Notes under the pieces: generated by a model
The model's database searches: none
Seen by the model: the letters and a program-made list of their open reading frames with translations, nothing else
What the model was told of the DNA's origin: nothing
Made by a program: the position numbers and the translations under genes
Part shown: positions 1 through 9,476 of the stretch, in pieces
Numbering within the stretch: the stretch's first letter is position 1
Layout of the letters: each line of letters opens with the position of its first letter
NCBI RefSeq assembly: GCF_024529955.1
Contig: NZ_AP024854.1
Location: forward strand, 1,488,001 to 1,552,000
Direction of reading: 5' to 3'
Length of the DNA stretch: 64,000 nucleotides
Source of the DNA: Photobacterium toruni
Lineage (GTDB): Bacteria > Pseudomonadota > Gammaproteobacteria > Enterobacterales > Vibrionaceae

Positions 1-633
1 GCAACCAGCAATAATGCCAGGCATTGTTAGTGGGAAAATAACCTTTATAAAAGTTTGAGTTTTATTCGCACCCAAATCGCGAGCTGCTTCAATATAGTTA
101 TTATCAAGCTTTTCAATCGCAGAATACAAAGGTAATACCATAAACGGCAATAGAATATAGACTAACCCAATCATTACTGCATATTCGGTATACATAATAC
201 GAATGGGCTTATCAATTATGTCTAAGTACATTAATGCATTATTTAGAATTCCACGCGTTCCGAGCATTAGCTTTAAGCCATATGTACGGATTAGCGAGTT
301 AGTCCAAAAAGGCACAATCACCATAAATAACATAAATGGACGCCATTTTTCAGGCATCTTGGCAATAGCATACGCAAAAGGGTAGCCAATCAGCAAACAT
401 AAAAGGGTTGCTGTAATCGCCATATTAAATGAATGCAAAAGCACTTTTGCATACATTGGATCAAAAAGACGTTCATAGTTATCTAGTGTGAACACCATTT
501 TGATCAAGTTTGCATCATCACGGGTTAAAAAACTCGTGCCAATAATCATAAGGTTGGGTACAAATACAAACAGTAGCAACCAACTTACAACAATCGTTAT
601 GATGATGTTTTGGAGATTAAACTTCTTGCTCAT
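1..633 (-). CDS. potB: Spermidine/putrescine ABC transporter permease PotB (partial, N-terminal 211 residues)
   Basis: Inner-membrane permease of the PotABCD polyamine importer. The frame is open from the ATG at 633 to the left edge, so the C-terminus is missing. The visible part starts MSKKFNLQN, has a first membrane helix (residues about 10-30), a periplasmic stretch with [12 protein letters not shown], and further helices including [19 protein letters not shown] and [13 protein letters not shown], as in E. coli PotB. The EAARDLGA segment close to the edge is the ABC-permease EAA loop that docks on PotA. Its start lies inside the end of potA (17 bp overlap), which suggests translational coupling. 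potC and potD would be expected beyond the left edge. Confidence 0.93.
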   Translation of the reverse strand, partial: MSKKFNLQNIIITIVVSWLLLFVFVPNLMIIGTSFLTRDDANLIKMVFTLDNYERLFDPMYAKVLLHSFNMAITATLLCLLIGYPFAYAIAKMPEKWRPFMLFMVIVPFWTNSLIRTYGLKLMLGTRGILNNALMYLDIIDKPIRIMYTEYAVMIGLVYILLPFMVLPLYSAIEKLDNNYIEAARDLGANKTQTFIKVIFPLTMPGIIAGC

Positions 634-1735
634 CTGCTAGCACCACTTCCCAACTTTCAACCCAAGTAATGGCAACTTTTTGATCAAGAGAGTGGTCTAC
701 GTCAGGATCATCTTCATTGAAGAATTCACTAACCATTACCGATTTCCCTGAATCTAGCTGTACCACAGAATCAAGTGTCATACCTTTATAAGTACGCTCT
801 TTAACTTTACCTAAAATACCCGTGGCGTTATCACCGTTATGAATTTCTTCAATACGAATATCTTCAGGGCGTAATAGCACTTTCACTTTGTCGCCGATAG
901 CAACATCAAGTTCACAGTGAATTAAAGAGTGACGACCTTCTACATCAGCCATAATACGCTTGCTGTCTAAGCGTTCTTTAACGATAGCATCAAATACATT
1001 GATTTCGCCGATAAAGTGGGCAACAAAGAGATTCGTCGGTTCTTCGTAAATTTCACGAGGGCTACCATCTTGTTCAACATAACCATCGCGCATAACGATG
1101 ATACGGTCAGACATAGATAAAGCTTCTTCTTGATCGTGAGTTACGAAAATAAAAGTAATACCAAGTTTCCGCTGAAGTTGTTTTAGTTCAAGCTGCATTT
1201 GTTTACGTAATTTGTAATCAAGCGCAGAAAGTGATTCATCAAGCAAAAGAACTTTGGGTTTGTTAACAACTGCACGGGCAATAGCAACACGTTGTTGCTG
1301 GCCACCGGACAATTGATGTGGTTTACGAGGGGCAAATTTATCAAGTTGCACCATACGCAATGCTTCCATAACTCGAGGTTCAATATCACTCGATGGCACT
1401 TTTTGCATGCGTAAACCAAACGCGACGTTCTCAAACACTGTCATATGAGGGAACAGTGCATAACTCTGAAACACCGTATTAACGAGACGTTGTTCAGCTG
1501 GAATGTCAGTAACATCTTTGCCATCAATTGTGACTTGCCCATTATCAGCAGTCTCAAAACCAGCAATTAGACGAAGTACTGTGGTTTTTCCACAGCCTGA
1601 TGGACCTAAAATGGTTAAAAACTCACCATCGTTTACGTCTAGGTCCAAACCTGTAATGATTTGCTTACCGTCAAAGCTTTTGCTAAGACCCTTCAGCTGA
1701 ATTACAGGTTTCTTAGATGTTTTTGCAACGTTCAA
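617..1735 (-). CDS. potA: Spermidine/putrescine ABC transporter ATPase PotA
   Basis: Cytoplasmic ATPase driving polyamine uptake through PotB/PotC. The 372 residues compare with 378 in E. coli. Walker [10 protein letters not shown] is at about 44-52, the Q-loop at VFQSYALFP, the signature LSGGQ at 142-146 and Walker B LLLDES at 163-168, followed by the switch histidine in [11 protein letters not shown]-terminal TOBE-type regulatory region (about 240-372) follows. The start is TTG; an AAGGTGGAG Shine-Dalgarno lies about 11 nt upstream and no in-frame ATG is closer. It is the first gene of a leftward pot operon. Confidence 0.95.
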   Translation of the reverse strand: MNVAKTSKKPVIQLKGLSKSFDGKQIITGLDLDVNDGEFLTILGPSGCGKTTVLRLIAGFETADNGQVTIDGKDVTDIPAEQRLVNTVFQSYALFPHMTVFENVAFGLRMQKVPSSDIEPRVMEALRMVQLDKFAPRKPHQLSGGQQQRVAIARAVVNKPKVLLLDESLSALDYKLRKQMQLELKQLQRKLGITFIFVTHDQEEALSMSDRIIVMRDGYVEQDGSPREIYEEPTNLFVAHFIGEINVFDAIVKERLDSKRIMADVEGRHSLIHCELDVAIGDKVKVLLRPEDIRIEEIHNGDNATGILGKVKERTYKGMTLDSVVQLDSGKSVMVSEFFNEDDPDVDHSLDQKVAITWVESWEVVLADEQEV

Positions 1736-2130
1736 TTCTACGTTATCTCCACCTTGGGACTGATTGGTTAAGCCCCAATATTTTGGCTAAAATTAGGGGC
1801 GCATAATAGACCTGTAGTCTTTCAATTTAAAGCGTTTTCTCACTAAATTTATAGATTAACTACTACTTTCTTTAATGATAGCACGTTGATTCATAGCAAT
1901 ATGGTCTCGATTACAAATAATACTGAAAAAATAAATTACGATTAAAGTCATAATTGAAATATTTTATTTTTGAGCTCAAAAACTTATTACTTATGTTCAA
2001 TAATAGAGGATAGCAATGATTGTAAATGGGAAAAAGCGGTAGTTATCGTCTTAGTTGTTATTTATTGTTTGTTTTTCATGCTGTAAATTTGTTTTGAAAT
2101 AAATTTTTACGTGAATAGTGTTTTTGTACA
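1736..2130. other. Intergenic region between divergent potA and a membrane-protein gene
   Basis: About 395 bp of AT-rich DNA holding the divergent promoters of the pot operon and the gene at 2131. I see no open frame with a ribosome site, no strong hairpin and no operator I recognise. Confidence 0.5.
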
Positions 2131-3000
2131 ATGATGAGTAACGTACAATACAGAAACCTGAATAATGATGATATGAGTATGAAAGAGACAACTAAAAAAA
2201 GTTTTCACGTTGGCGGTTCAATTGAAAAAGCAATGGTTGGTGATGTTGAGTTACAACCCATAGCTGTTCTTCAAGAAGCGTTTAAGATAACAGCAAAGAA
2301 TTTTACTCAATTTCTTCCTGCTGTTATTTGTTTGTTTATTGCACAGATCGCATTGTTGTTATTAAGCTTAAAAGTACAGTTAGGTAGCCCTAGTGTGTTT
2401 TTTGAGGCCTTTATTACAGGAAAGGGGTTTACTGCAGATATTTTAAAAGCTGGCTTTATGGCTAACTTTTGGTCTGATGTTTTAATTGCTCCTTTGTATG
2501 TTGGCGTAAGTTTAATGGCGCTTAATCACGCTGTTGGGCTACCAACAAAACCAAGTCAAATTGTGAAGGGTTTTTCATTTACAGTAGTATCGATTATTAC
2601 AATGTTATTAATTTCATCAATTCAGGGGATTGGTAGCAGTATTTTCCCGTTAGTTGGGTTGTTCTTAACAATGGCTTTAAGTCTGGCTATTCTACTTGTG
2701 TGTGAGAAGCGAGTAACGCCAATTAAAGCGATTCAATATTCATTTATGGCGACGATTCGAAAAGTTATGCCGATGACGGCTATTTATTTAGTCATAATGA
2801 TTTTCTTTTTTATCTCGATTGTAACTGCTGGAATTGGATTGCTTTGGACATTACCGTTTTTCTTTAATGTTAAAGCGATTATTTATCGGAATATGTTTGG
2901 AGTTACATTGCAGGTTACATCTGTACCTAATCATAAACCCGAATCAAAATCTGATGTTAATAGCAGTGAATCGATTGATAACGATACGTTCAATGCTTAA
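2131..3000 (+). CDS. Predicted multi-spanning inner-membrane protein, unknown function
   Basis: A 289-residue protein I do not recognise by name. A hydrophilic N-terminus of about 55 residues precedes five or six hydrophobic segments (about 60-80, 105-130, 145-170, 175-195, 215-245). It ends in a polar tail rich in Ser and Asp. The overall look is like the YciC/UPF0259 type of membrane protein, but that is only a resemblance. The start is uncertain: no Shine-Dalgarno precedes ATG 2131, and in-frame ATGs also occur at 2134, 2173 and 2179. It is a single gene, closed by a hairpin terminator. Confidence 0.75.
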   Translation: MMSNVQYRNLNNDDMSMKETTKKSFHVGGSIEKAMVGDVELQPIAVLQEAFKITAKNFTQFLPAVICLFIAQIALLLLSLKVQLGSPSVFFEAFITGKGFTADILKAGFMANFWSDVLIAPLYVGVSLMALNHAVGLPTKPSQIVKGFSFTVVSIITMLLISSIQGIGSSIFPLVGLFLTMALSLAILLVCEKRVTPIKAIQYSFMATIRKVMPMTAIYLVIMIFFFISIVTAGIGLLWTLPFFFNVKAIIYRNMFGVTLQVTSVPNHKPESKSDVNSSESIDNDTFNA

Positions 3001-3020
3001 TTTTATGATCATATATAAAA

Positions 3021-3050
3021 AAGGCTCTTTTAAATAAGAGTCTTTTTTTT
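3021..3050 (+). terminator. Rho-independent terminator
   Basis: GGCTCTT / AAGAGTC stem (one G-T pair) followed by eight or more T, 20 bp after the membrane-protein gene. Confidence 0.85.
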
Positions 3051-3275
3051 AACCATAAAACCTAACGCACTATAACTTTATATGTTTACAACAAACTCTT
3101 ATACCGTCAACTTTAATTTCTCCATTTAATACCCTTGCTTATTACTTCATAAGTAAAAAATAAGTCTTAATGATGATGTATCTCAATGTCATTTATTATT
3201 GATAAGATCATAATATTATTAATAATAAATAGTGGCAGTTTAAATTGTCAGAACAAGAGAAAGAAAGGTAACTTT

Positions 3276-4505
3276 ATGAATAAGTTAATAGAACGTTTTT
3301 TACGATATGTGAGCTTTGATACTCAATCTAACGGTGCAATTTCTTCTTGTCCGAGTACGGTGGGGCAACGCGTGTTCGCAGAGGCTCTTCAATCAGAGAT
3401 GATTGATTTAGGACTAACTGATATTACGCTTGATAGTAATGGATACCTTACAGCACGATTACCTGCGAACGTAGATGGTGATATTCCTGCAATTGGCTTT
3501 ATTGCTCATATGGATACTGCACCTGATGCATCAGGAAAAAATGTTCGACCACAACTTGTTGAAAGCTACCGTGGCGGTGATATTGCATTAGGAATAGGGG
3601 ATGAAGTGTTATCACCATTCCAATATCCCGACCTTAATAAGTTACATGGTCACAATATTATTACAACAGACGGAACAACTTTGCTTGGTGCTGATAATAA
3701 GGCGGGTGTTGCTGAAATAATGACAGCAGTAGCATATCTTATCGCTAATCCAACAATCAAGCATGGCGATATTTGTATTGGTTTTACGCCTGATGAAGAG
3801 ATCGGTCGTGGTGCAAATTTATTTGATGTTGAAAAGTTTGGTGCGAAGTGGGCTTATACGATTGATGGTGGTCCAATTGGTGAGTTGGAGTATGAAAACT
3901 TCAATGCAACCTCGGCAGATGTTATTTGCCATGGTGTAAATGTTCATCCAGGTACTGCTAAAAATAAAATGGTTAATTCCATGAATATTGCTGCACAATT
4001 TCAATTGATGATGCCTGCAGATGAAACACCTGAATGTACTGACGGTTACCAAGGTTTTTATCACCTTAAATCAATGGAAGCATCAGTTGCTCGTACTGAA
4101 TTGGGCTACATTATTCGTGATTTTGATCGTGATGGTCAAGAGAAACGAAAGGCATTCATGCAGCAAAAAGTGAATGAGCTTAATAGTCAGTTAACACAGG
4201 GTCGAGTCGAACTAATTTTAACTGATTCCTATTATAATATGCGTGAAATGGTTGAGCCGTTCCCACATATTATTGATATCGCTCAGCAAGCGATGCTTGA
4301 TTGTGATGTAAAACCAAATATTAAGCCTATTCGTGGTGGTACTGATGGGGCTCGATTATCATTTATGGGTTTACCTTGCCCTAATATTTTCACCGGTGGT
4401 TATAATTTTCATGGTATTCATGAGTTTATCACTGTTGAAGGAATGGAGTTAGCAGTCAAAGTGATCGTAAAAGTTGCTGAGAACACGGCAAACCGATATG
4501 CCTAA
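3276..4505 (+). CDS. pepT: Peptidase T (tripeptide aminopeptidase)
   Basis: Cytoplasmic M20-family zinc aminopeptidase that removes N-terminal residues from tripeptides. At 409 residues it matches the E. coli enzyme (408). Metal ligands and catalytic residues fall at the expected places: H78 in IAHMD, D140 in GADNKAG, E174/E175 in [10 protein letters not shown]197 in TIDGGP and the C-terminal histidine in NFHGIHEF. The frame extends 30 codons upstream, but the family start is the ATG at 3276 (MNKLIERF), which has AAAGG 7 nt upstream. Monocistronic, with a strong terminator after it. Confidence 0.96.
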   Translation: MNKLIERFLRYVSFDTQSNGAISSCPSTVGQRVFAEALQSEMIDLGLTDITLDSNGYLTARLPANVDGDIPAIGFIAHMDTAPDASGKNVRPQLVESYRGGDIALGIGDEVLSPFQYPDLNKLHGHNIITTDGTTLLGADNKAGVAEIMTAVAYLIANPTIKHGDICIGFTPDEEIGRGANLFDVEKFGAKWAYTIDGGPIGELEYENFNATSADVICHGVNVHPGTAKNKMVNSMNIAAQFQLMMPADETPECTDGYQGFYHLKSMEASVARTELGYIIRDFDRDGQEKRKAFMQQKVNELNSQLTQGRVELILTDSYYNMREMVEPFPHIIDIAQQAMLDCDVKPNIKPIRGGTDGARLSFMGLPCPNIFTGGYNFHGIHEFITVEGMELAVKVIVKVAENTANRYA

Positions 4506-4523
4506 TTTTCATCATTAATTATT

Positions 4524-4573
4524 AAAAAAAAGCCACTATCATCGATTGAATCTCGTTAATAGTGGCTTTTTTA
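4524..4573. terminator. Hairpin terminator after pepT (possibly bidirectional)
   Basis: AAAAAGCCACTAT / ATAGTGGCTTTTTT stem with a long loop. A-run and T-run on the two sides allow use by pepT and by the leftward gene ending at 4609. Confidence 0.85.
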
Positions 4574-4608
4574 ATAAAAAACAAGATTGATAATTTCAGG
4601 TTTATTAT

Positions 4609-4851
4609 TTAATCATGATCATTGCTAAGCATTTCATTTAAACGCTTTAAGATCGCATGAACAGCGTGACCTTTAGTAATTTCGCCACCTTTTTCAACTT
4701 CGATTTCTTGCTTTTTGTAGAGACCTGTTTCGTCTTCAGCAATATGTAACCAATCAGGATGCCAGTAGAATGATTGGCCGCCATCTGTGATCCAGTTATG
4801 TACGCCACAATTTTCACCGCGGTAATTGAGATCTGCTGCTTTATACGTCAT
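4609..4851 (-). CDS. Small conserved hypothetical protein (80 aa)
   Basis: A soluble, acidic 80-residue protein with no family name I can give. Features: an N-terminal aromatic/Cys stretch (LNYRGENCGVHNW), an FYWHPDWLH segment, and a charged helical C-terminus (HAVHAILKRLNEML). No signal peptide or membrane segment. ATG 4851 has AAAGGA about 8 nt upstream, supporting a real gene. It stands alone between pepT and the carboxypeptidase gene. Confidence 0.75.
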   Translation of the reverse strand: MTYKAADLNYRGENCGVHNWITDGGQSFYWHPDWLHIAEDETGLYKKQEIEVEKGGEITKGHAVHAILKRLNEMLSNDHD

Positions 4852-5007
4852 TCTTAAATCCTTTAATGTTAATCGTTATCTTTATAAATAAAGAGTATAA
4901 AAAACAATGATGATGAAACTGTGATCTAATCGATATTATTTTATTAAAGATTGCAAATAAGTAAAATAAATAGCATGTTTTTGTTCGCAGATCGAAAAGT
5001 TTAAGGG

Positions 5008-6492
5008 TTATTTATTTAAATAACGTTTCATCAAATGCTTTTTAAAGTGTTCAGGATTCAGCATTTCACCCGTTGCTTGCTCCACCAGCTTGTCCGTTGA
5101 TAGCGTTGAGCCTTTACTCCAAATATTATTATGTAGCCATTCAAATATTGGTGTTAAATCACCTTGAGCAACTAACTGTTCAACGTTTAGTTGTTTATTA
5201 ATCGTAGCCATAAATTGTGCAGCATACATAGCACCTAAGGTATAACTTGGGAAATAACCAAAACTACCATCGGTCCAATGTATATCTTGCATACAACCAT
5301 CAGTAAAGTTTCCCTGAGTTGATATACCTAAATATTGAGTCATTTTTTGATCCCAAATCGTTGGGATATCATCAACTTCAATATTACCTTCAATTAAATC
5401 ACGCTCAATTTCATAACGTAAAATCACATGTGCAGGGTAAGTCACTTCATCGGCGTCAACGCGAATAAACCCAGGCTTAACTCGAGTATTAATCAACCGA
5501 AGGTTTTCAGCTGATAATGACGCATCATCTGAATTAAATGATTTTTGGATCATTGGCGCTAATAATCGACTAAATGCAGGACTACGAGCTAATTGCATTT
5601 CACAAAATAAGCTTTGTGATTCATGAATTCCCATTGATCGAGCTTCACCGACAGGAAGATCACGCCATTGTTGTGGTAGGCCTTGTTCATAACGTGCATG
5701 GCCTGTTTCATGAATAACACCCATCAATGCTGAGGTAAAATCATCTTCATCATAGCGAGTAGTAATACGAACATCTGTTGGTACACCACCACAAAATGGA
5801 TGAGTACTAATATCTAATCTTCCGTGATCAAAATCAAATCCCAGTAATGCCATCGCTTCAAGGCTCAATGCTTGTTGTTTCTCAATAGCAAACGGAGCAG
5901 ATAGTGGTAATATTTCTTCAGTTATTTGCTTAGCTTCGACTTGTTGAATAAGTTGAGGTAACCATGATTTAACTTCAGTAAAGATATCGTCTAATACCGC
6001 AGATGTCATTCCTGGCTCATAAATATCGAGTAGGGCATCATAACGACTTAAGCCTGTTACTTGTGAGCGAATAACGGCTTCTTGACGAGCTAACTCAACC
6101 ACAGGCTTTAAGTTAGCTTTAAAACCTTCCCAATCATTTTCTTTACGTTGTGAACGCCAAGCATGTTCGCATTGAGAACCTGTAAGTGATTGCTGTTCAA
6201 CAAGATCGGCAGGTAAAACATTATGCATCATCCAATGACGCTTAAGAGCTGCAAGGCTAACACGTTGTTCAGTAGTAAGATCTTCTTGTTCCGCTTCTGC
6301 AAACCAATTTTCTAAGTAGGGTGCCGTGGATAACTCATGAGAGATAACCGCTAGCTCAGCCATTGCCTCTGAACGTGCTTGTGCACCACCATCAGGCATC
6401 ATTGCAGCCTGATCCCAGCCACAAATGGCATTAAGGTGGCTAAGTCGAGATAGTTTTTTAGCATGACGTTCTAATTTATTGTAATTATTCAT
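5008..6492 (-). CDS. M32-family metallocarboxypeptidase (carboxypeptidase Taq type)
   Basis: Cytoplasmic zinc carboxypeptidase trimming C-terminal residues of peptides. The 494-residue length is typical of M32. Family motifs appear in order: HPF at 231-233, DVRITTRY at about 240-247, the zinc motif HETGH at 261-265 (H261, E262, H265), GIHESQSLF with the third zinc ligand, and IRVDADEVTYPAH. ATG 6492 is preceded by TAGGAAC. It is monocistronic and faces away from dacA. Confidence 0.95.
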   Translation of the reverse strand: MNNYNKLERHAKKLSRLSHLNAICGWDQAAMMPDGGAQARSEAMAELAVISHELSTAPYLENWFAEAEQEDLTTEQRVSLAALKRHWMMHNVLPADLVEQQSLTGSQCEHAWRSQRKENDWEGFKANLKPVVELARQEAVIRSQVTGLSRYDALLDIYEPGMTSAVLDDIFTEVKSWLPQLIQQVEAKQITEEILPLSAPFAIEKQQALSLEAMALLGFDFDHGRLDISTHPFCGGVPTDVRITTRYDEDDFTSALMGVIHETGHARYEQGLPQQWRDLPVGEARSMGIHESQSLFCEMQLARSPAFSRLLAPMIQKSFNSDDASLSAENLRLINTRVKPGFIRVDADEVTYPAHVILRYEIERDLIEGNIEVDDIPTIWDQKMTQYLGISTQGNFTDGCMQDIHWTDGSFGYFPSYTLGAMYAAQFMATINKQLNVEQLVAQGDLTPIFEWLHNNIWSKGSTLSTDKLVEQATGEMLNPEHFKKHLMKRYLNK

Positions 6493-6689
6493 ACTTGTTC
6501 CTAATTGATAAACAGCAATGGGATAAATTTAACCTAACCTTTCATTATTTAATAGAGATACCCAACGAATAGATCAATAAAAATGCGAACGCCGCAGAAG
6601 TTATTCATTTTAAATTGAAATAAGCAGTAATTAATTGCTAGTAATGATTTATATTTAAGGCTATTAACGTTATAAATGTAATCAGTGAT

Positions 6690-6720
6690 AGGAATTGGTA
6701 AGACAATGTTACCAATTCCT
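6690..6720. repeat. Perfect 12-bp inverted repeat upstream of dacA
   Basis: AGGAATTGGTAA / TTACCAATTCCT arms separated by 7 nt. It lies about 120 bp before dacA and is followed by a T-rich stretch (GTTTTATTAT) on the plus strand. It could be a terminator or attenuator-like hairpin, or an operator; the sequence does not decide. Confidence 0.7.
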
Positions 6721-6841
6721 GTTTTATTATCTATTTTCGATATACTGGCAGCCAATCTAAATACCTATTAGGTCATTATCTGCAAGTCTTCAATAGCTAT
6801 GTAGATTGATATTATCGTTTTTTAAAGGAATTTTGCCTCAA

Positions 6842-8020
6842 ATGGAAAAAACTACTCGGTTTTTGTCTCTTGTTGGTGCTACTGCGCTTTACTCTTTATC
6901 GTCTTCAGCGTTTGCATCCATGCCGACAGTTGTACCTGATGCGCCTACACTAAGTGCAAAAGGCTATGTATTGATGGATTACAATACAGGTAAGGTCTTA
7001 GTAGAGAAAGATGCAAACGAAAAGTTGAACCCAGCGAGCTTGACGAAATTAATGACAAGCTATGTTGCAGGCCAAGAAATGAAGCAAGGCAATATAAATG
7101 AGAAAGATCTTGTTGTTATTAGCCGTAATGCTTGGGCAAGAAACTTCCCTGATTCATCAAAAATGTTTATTGAAGTAGGTAGCGAAGTACCTTTGATGGA
7201 TCTATTTCGAGGCTTGATTATTCAATCAGGTAATGATGCTAGTGTTGCAATCGCAGAGCATGTCGCAGGTTCTGAACAATCATTTGTGAGCCTAATGAAC
7301 TCATGGGCGAAAAAGTTAGGAATGAATAACTCTAACTTTGCTAACCCTCATGGCTTAGATAATAATGACTTATATACCACGCCTTATGATATTGCCTTAT
7401 TAGGGCAGGCTCTTATACGTGATTTACCAAGCATTTATCCGCTCTACAGTGAAAAGTCATTTACTTATAATAATATTACACAGCGTAACCGTAATGGTTT
7501 ATTAAATGACCCTAGTATGAACGTTGATGGTATGAAAACGGGGTATACTAGCGGCGCAGGTTATAGTTTAACCAGTTCAGCGACTGAAGGTGACATGCGT
7601 TTAATTGCTGTTGTTATGGGTACAAAGAGTACCAAAACCCGTGAGATCGAAAGTAAGCAATTATTAAACTATGGCTTCCGCTTTTTTGAAACAGTAACCC
7701 CCCACAAAGCTGGTGATGAAATTATTACTGAGCGTGTATGGTTTGGTGATAAAGATCAGGTTAAGTTAGGTGTTGATAAAACAAGTTATGTGACGTTGTC
7801 ACGCAATGACACTAAAAAACTAACTGCAAGTGTTGAGCTAAATAGTGAGCTTGAAGCACCAATTACCAAAGGCCAACAAGTTGGTGAGATTATTTACTCA
7901 GTTAATGATAAACAAGTAGGTACACAACCACTTGTAGCACTAGAACCCGTCGATGAGGGGAGTTTCTTTAGTCGCTTAATTGATCAAGTGAAGAAATTTG
8001 TAATGGGATTCTTTAAATAA
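6842..8020 (+). CDS. dacA: D-alanyl-D-alanine carboxypeptidase, penicillin-binding protein 5
   Basis: Periplasmic DD-carboxypeptidase that removes the terminal D-Ala from peptidoglycan pentapeptides. 392 residues. A signal peptide (about 1-26, ending AFA) is followed by the S11 active-site motifs: S66-L-T-K69, S129-G-N131 and K232-T-G234. A C-terminal beta domain and an amphipathic tail (SRLIDQVKKFVMGFFK) would anchor it to the inner membrane, as in E. coli PBP5. The chosen start is ATG 6842 (MEKTTRF), with AAGGAA upstream; a longer frame from 6806 spoils the signal peptide. An exact matS sequence lies inside the gene at 7790. Confidence 0.93.
   Translation: MEKTTRFLSLVGATALYSLSSSAFASMPTVVPDAPTLSAKGYVLMDYNTGKVLVEKDANEKLNPASLTKLMTSYVAGQEMKQGNINEKDLVVISRNAWARNFPDSSKMFIEVGSEVPLMDLFRGLIIQSGNDASVAIAEHVAGSEQSFVSLMNSWAKKLGMNNSNFANPHGLDNNDLYTTPYDIALLGQALIRDLPSIYPLYSEKSFTYNNITQRNRNGLLNDPSMNVDGMKTGYTSGAGYSLTSSATEGDMRLIAVVMGTKSTKTREIESKQLLNYGFRFFETVTPHKAGDEIITERVWFGDKDQVKLGVDKTSYVTLSRNDTKKLTASVELNSELEAPITKGQQVGEIIYSVNDKQVGTQPLVALEPVDEGSFFSRLIDQVKKFVMGFFK
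7790..7802. other. matS site (exact consensus match), inside dacA
   Basis: GTGACGTTGTCAC fits the E. coli matS consensus GTGACRNYGTCAC at every position. MatP, which binds this motif, is encoded at 23066-23458. Confidence 0.8.
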
Positions 8021-8043
8021 TTTCCTATTCTGTTTGATGAAAC

Positions 8044-8073
8044 AAGCCCGGTCATTGTGTACTGGGCTTTTTT
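8044..8073 (+). terminator. Rho-independent terminator of dacA
   Basis: AGCCCGGT / ACTGGGCT stem followed by a run of T. Confidence 0.9.
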
Positions 8074-8182
8074 ATTGTGCATAGCTATTTCCAGTCAACA
8101 ATAAAATACGTATAATTCATGCCCTATAAATTCTTATCCCGCAATTCTACTATCGATGTTGTCGGTAGTTCGAGAAGTAGTA

Positions 8183-9076
8183 ATGAATCAGACAGATAAC
8201 CGTAAAGAAACACTTGAATATAATAAACTGCAAAAACGTCTTCGCCGCAATATGGGTAACGCCATTATTGATTACAATATGATCGAAGAAGGTGATGTTG
8301 TAATGGCATGTATTAGTGGTGGCAAAGATTCATTTGCGATGCTGGATATTCTGCTTAATTTACAGAAAGCAGCGCCAATTAAGTTTGATGTTGTTGCGGT
8401 TAACCTTGATCAAAAGCAACCTGGCTTCCCTGAGCATATTTTGCCAGAGTATTTTCAAAGCTTAAATATTCCTTACTACATTGTCGATAAAGATACTTAT
8501 TCTGTTGTTAAGGAAAAAGTGGAAGAAGGCAAAACGACTTGTGGTTTATGCTCACGTTTACGCCGTGGTACATTGTATTCTTTTGCTGAAACCATTGGCG
8601 CAACTAAGATTGCACTAGGCCATCATTTAGATGATATCGTTGAAACATTATTCTTAAATATGTTCCACGGTTCACGCTTAAAAGCAATGCCACCTAAGTT
8701 ACGTTCTGATGATGGTCGTAACGTCGTGATCCGCCCATTAACGTATTGCCGTGAAAAAGACTTAATCAAATACGCTGAATATAAACAGTTCCCAATCATT
8801 CCTTGTAATCTTTGTGGCTCACAAGAGAACCTACAACGTCAAAGTATTAAAGCGATGTTGATTGATTGGGATAAGAAGACCCCTGGTCGTGTTGATGCGA
8901 TTTTCAAATCAATTCAAAATATTAGCCCAAGCCAATTAGCAGATAAGAATCTATTTGATTTTGTTAATCTGCCGTTAGATCGTGAAGGTGAAAGAGCTGA
9001 GTACGCTTTCACTGAAGCAACTGTATCATCGACTAATATTGATGAAAGTATGTTCATTGATGTAACTAACGTTTAA
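8183..9076 (+). CDS. ttcA: tRNA 2-thiocytidine(32) synthetase TtcA
   Basis: ATP-dependent iron-sulfur enzyme that thiolates cytidine 32 of tRNA. 297 residues. The PP-loop SGGKDS is at 45-50. The conserved cysteine pairs are C120xxC123 ([10 protein letters not shown]) and C208xxC211 (CNLCGSQ), which hold the [4Fe-4S] cluster. [10 protein letters not shown] and [11 protein letters not shown] are family blocks. ATG 8183 (MNQTDNRK) is preferred to the upstream frame start at 8156 because homology begins just after it; the Shine-Dalgarno is weak (GAGAAG). Confidence 0.95.
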   Translation: MNQTDNRKETLEYNKLQKRLRRNMGNAIIDYNMIEEGDVVMACISGGKDSFAMLDILLNLQKAAPIKFDVVAVNLDQKQPGFPEHILPEYFQSLNIPYYIVDKDTYSVVKEKVEEGKTTCGLCSRLRRGTLYSFAETIGATKIALGHHLDDIVETLFLNMFHGSRLKAMPPKLRSDDGRNVVIRPLTYCREKDLIKYAEYKQFPIIPCNLCGSQENLQRQSIKAMLIDWDKKTPGRVDAIFKSIQNISPSQLADKNLFDFVNLPLDREGERAEYAFTEATVSSTNIDESMFIDVTNV

Positions 9077-9100
9077 ATTTCATAATAGCTAGTTGCAAAA

Positions 9101-9137
9101 AAGGGCACTTCACTCATCTTTGGGTTGGTGCCCTTTT
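9101..9137 (+). terminator. Rho-independent terminator of ttcA
   Basis: AAGGGCAC / GTGCCCTT stem, A-run before and T-rich after. Confidence 0.88.
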
Positions 9138-9234
9138 GCTTTATAGGCTTATGCTTGATGATAGCCAGATGTAGCTCACATCAGGCTCAACAAATGGGCA
9201 TACAGGGAAGCAGTGTTAATAGCTATGCTCGCAA

Positions 9235-9424
9235 ATGTCTAATAACCAACTTTGTGAAACTTACCTAGGTAAGCGAGCGACAAATCAAACTCGAGTGTCA
9301 TTAGCTGCTGAATGGAAGGCGTAGAAAACTGAGTCGTGCTTATTGTTCAAAGCAAGAAAACGAGTGGTATTTAACGAAGTTTGCTAAATGGCTTGCTAAT
9401 GAAAAAGAAGCAGAACCTAACTGA
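9235..9424 (+). pseudogene. Possible frameshifted small gene (two abutting frames, about 63 codons in all)
   Basis: The frame from ATG 9235 reads 29 codons (MSNNQLCETYLGKRATNQTR then VSLAAEWKA) to TAG at 9322. A second frame takes over at the same place and runs from about 9320 to TGA 9422 (RRKLSRAYCSKQENEWYLTK, then FAKWLANEKEAEPN). Read together they give one basic, helical protein with no gap, as expected from a single indel near GGAAGGCGTAGAAAA. A perfect palindromic terminator follows directly. No good Shine-Dalgarno is seen. It could be a pseudogene, a sequencing error or recoding. I do not recognise the family. Confidence 0.45.
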
Positions 9425-9431
9425 ATAGTAC

Positions 9432-9457
9432 AAACGCCTCAGCTGAGGCGTTTTGAT
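9432..9457. terminator. Bidirectional terminator between the small gene and uspE
   Basis: Perfect 22-bp palindrome AAACGCCTCAG/CTGAGGCGTTT with A and T flanks, located between convergent genes. Confidence 0.88.
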
Positions 9458-9476
9458 TGATTATAGAATGAGGTCG

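Noticed and set aside
6549..6755. Minus-strand frame of 68 codons upstream of dacA
   Set aside because: No Shine-Dalgarno and it runs through the inverted repeat; no family-like features.
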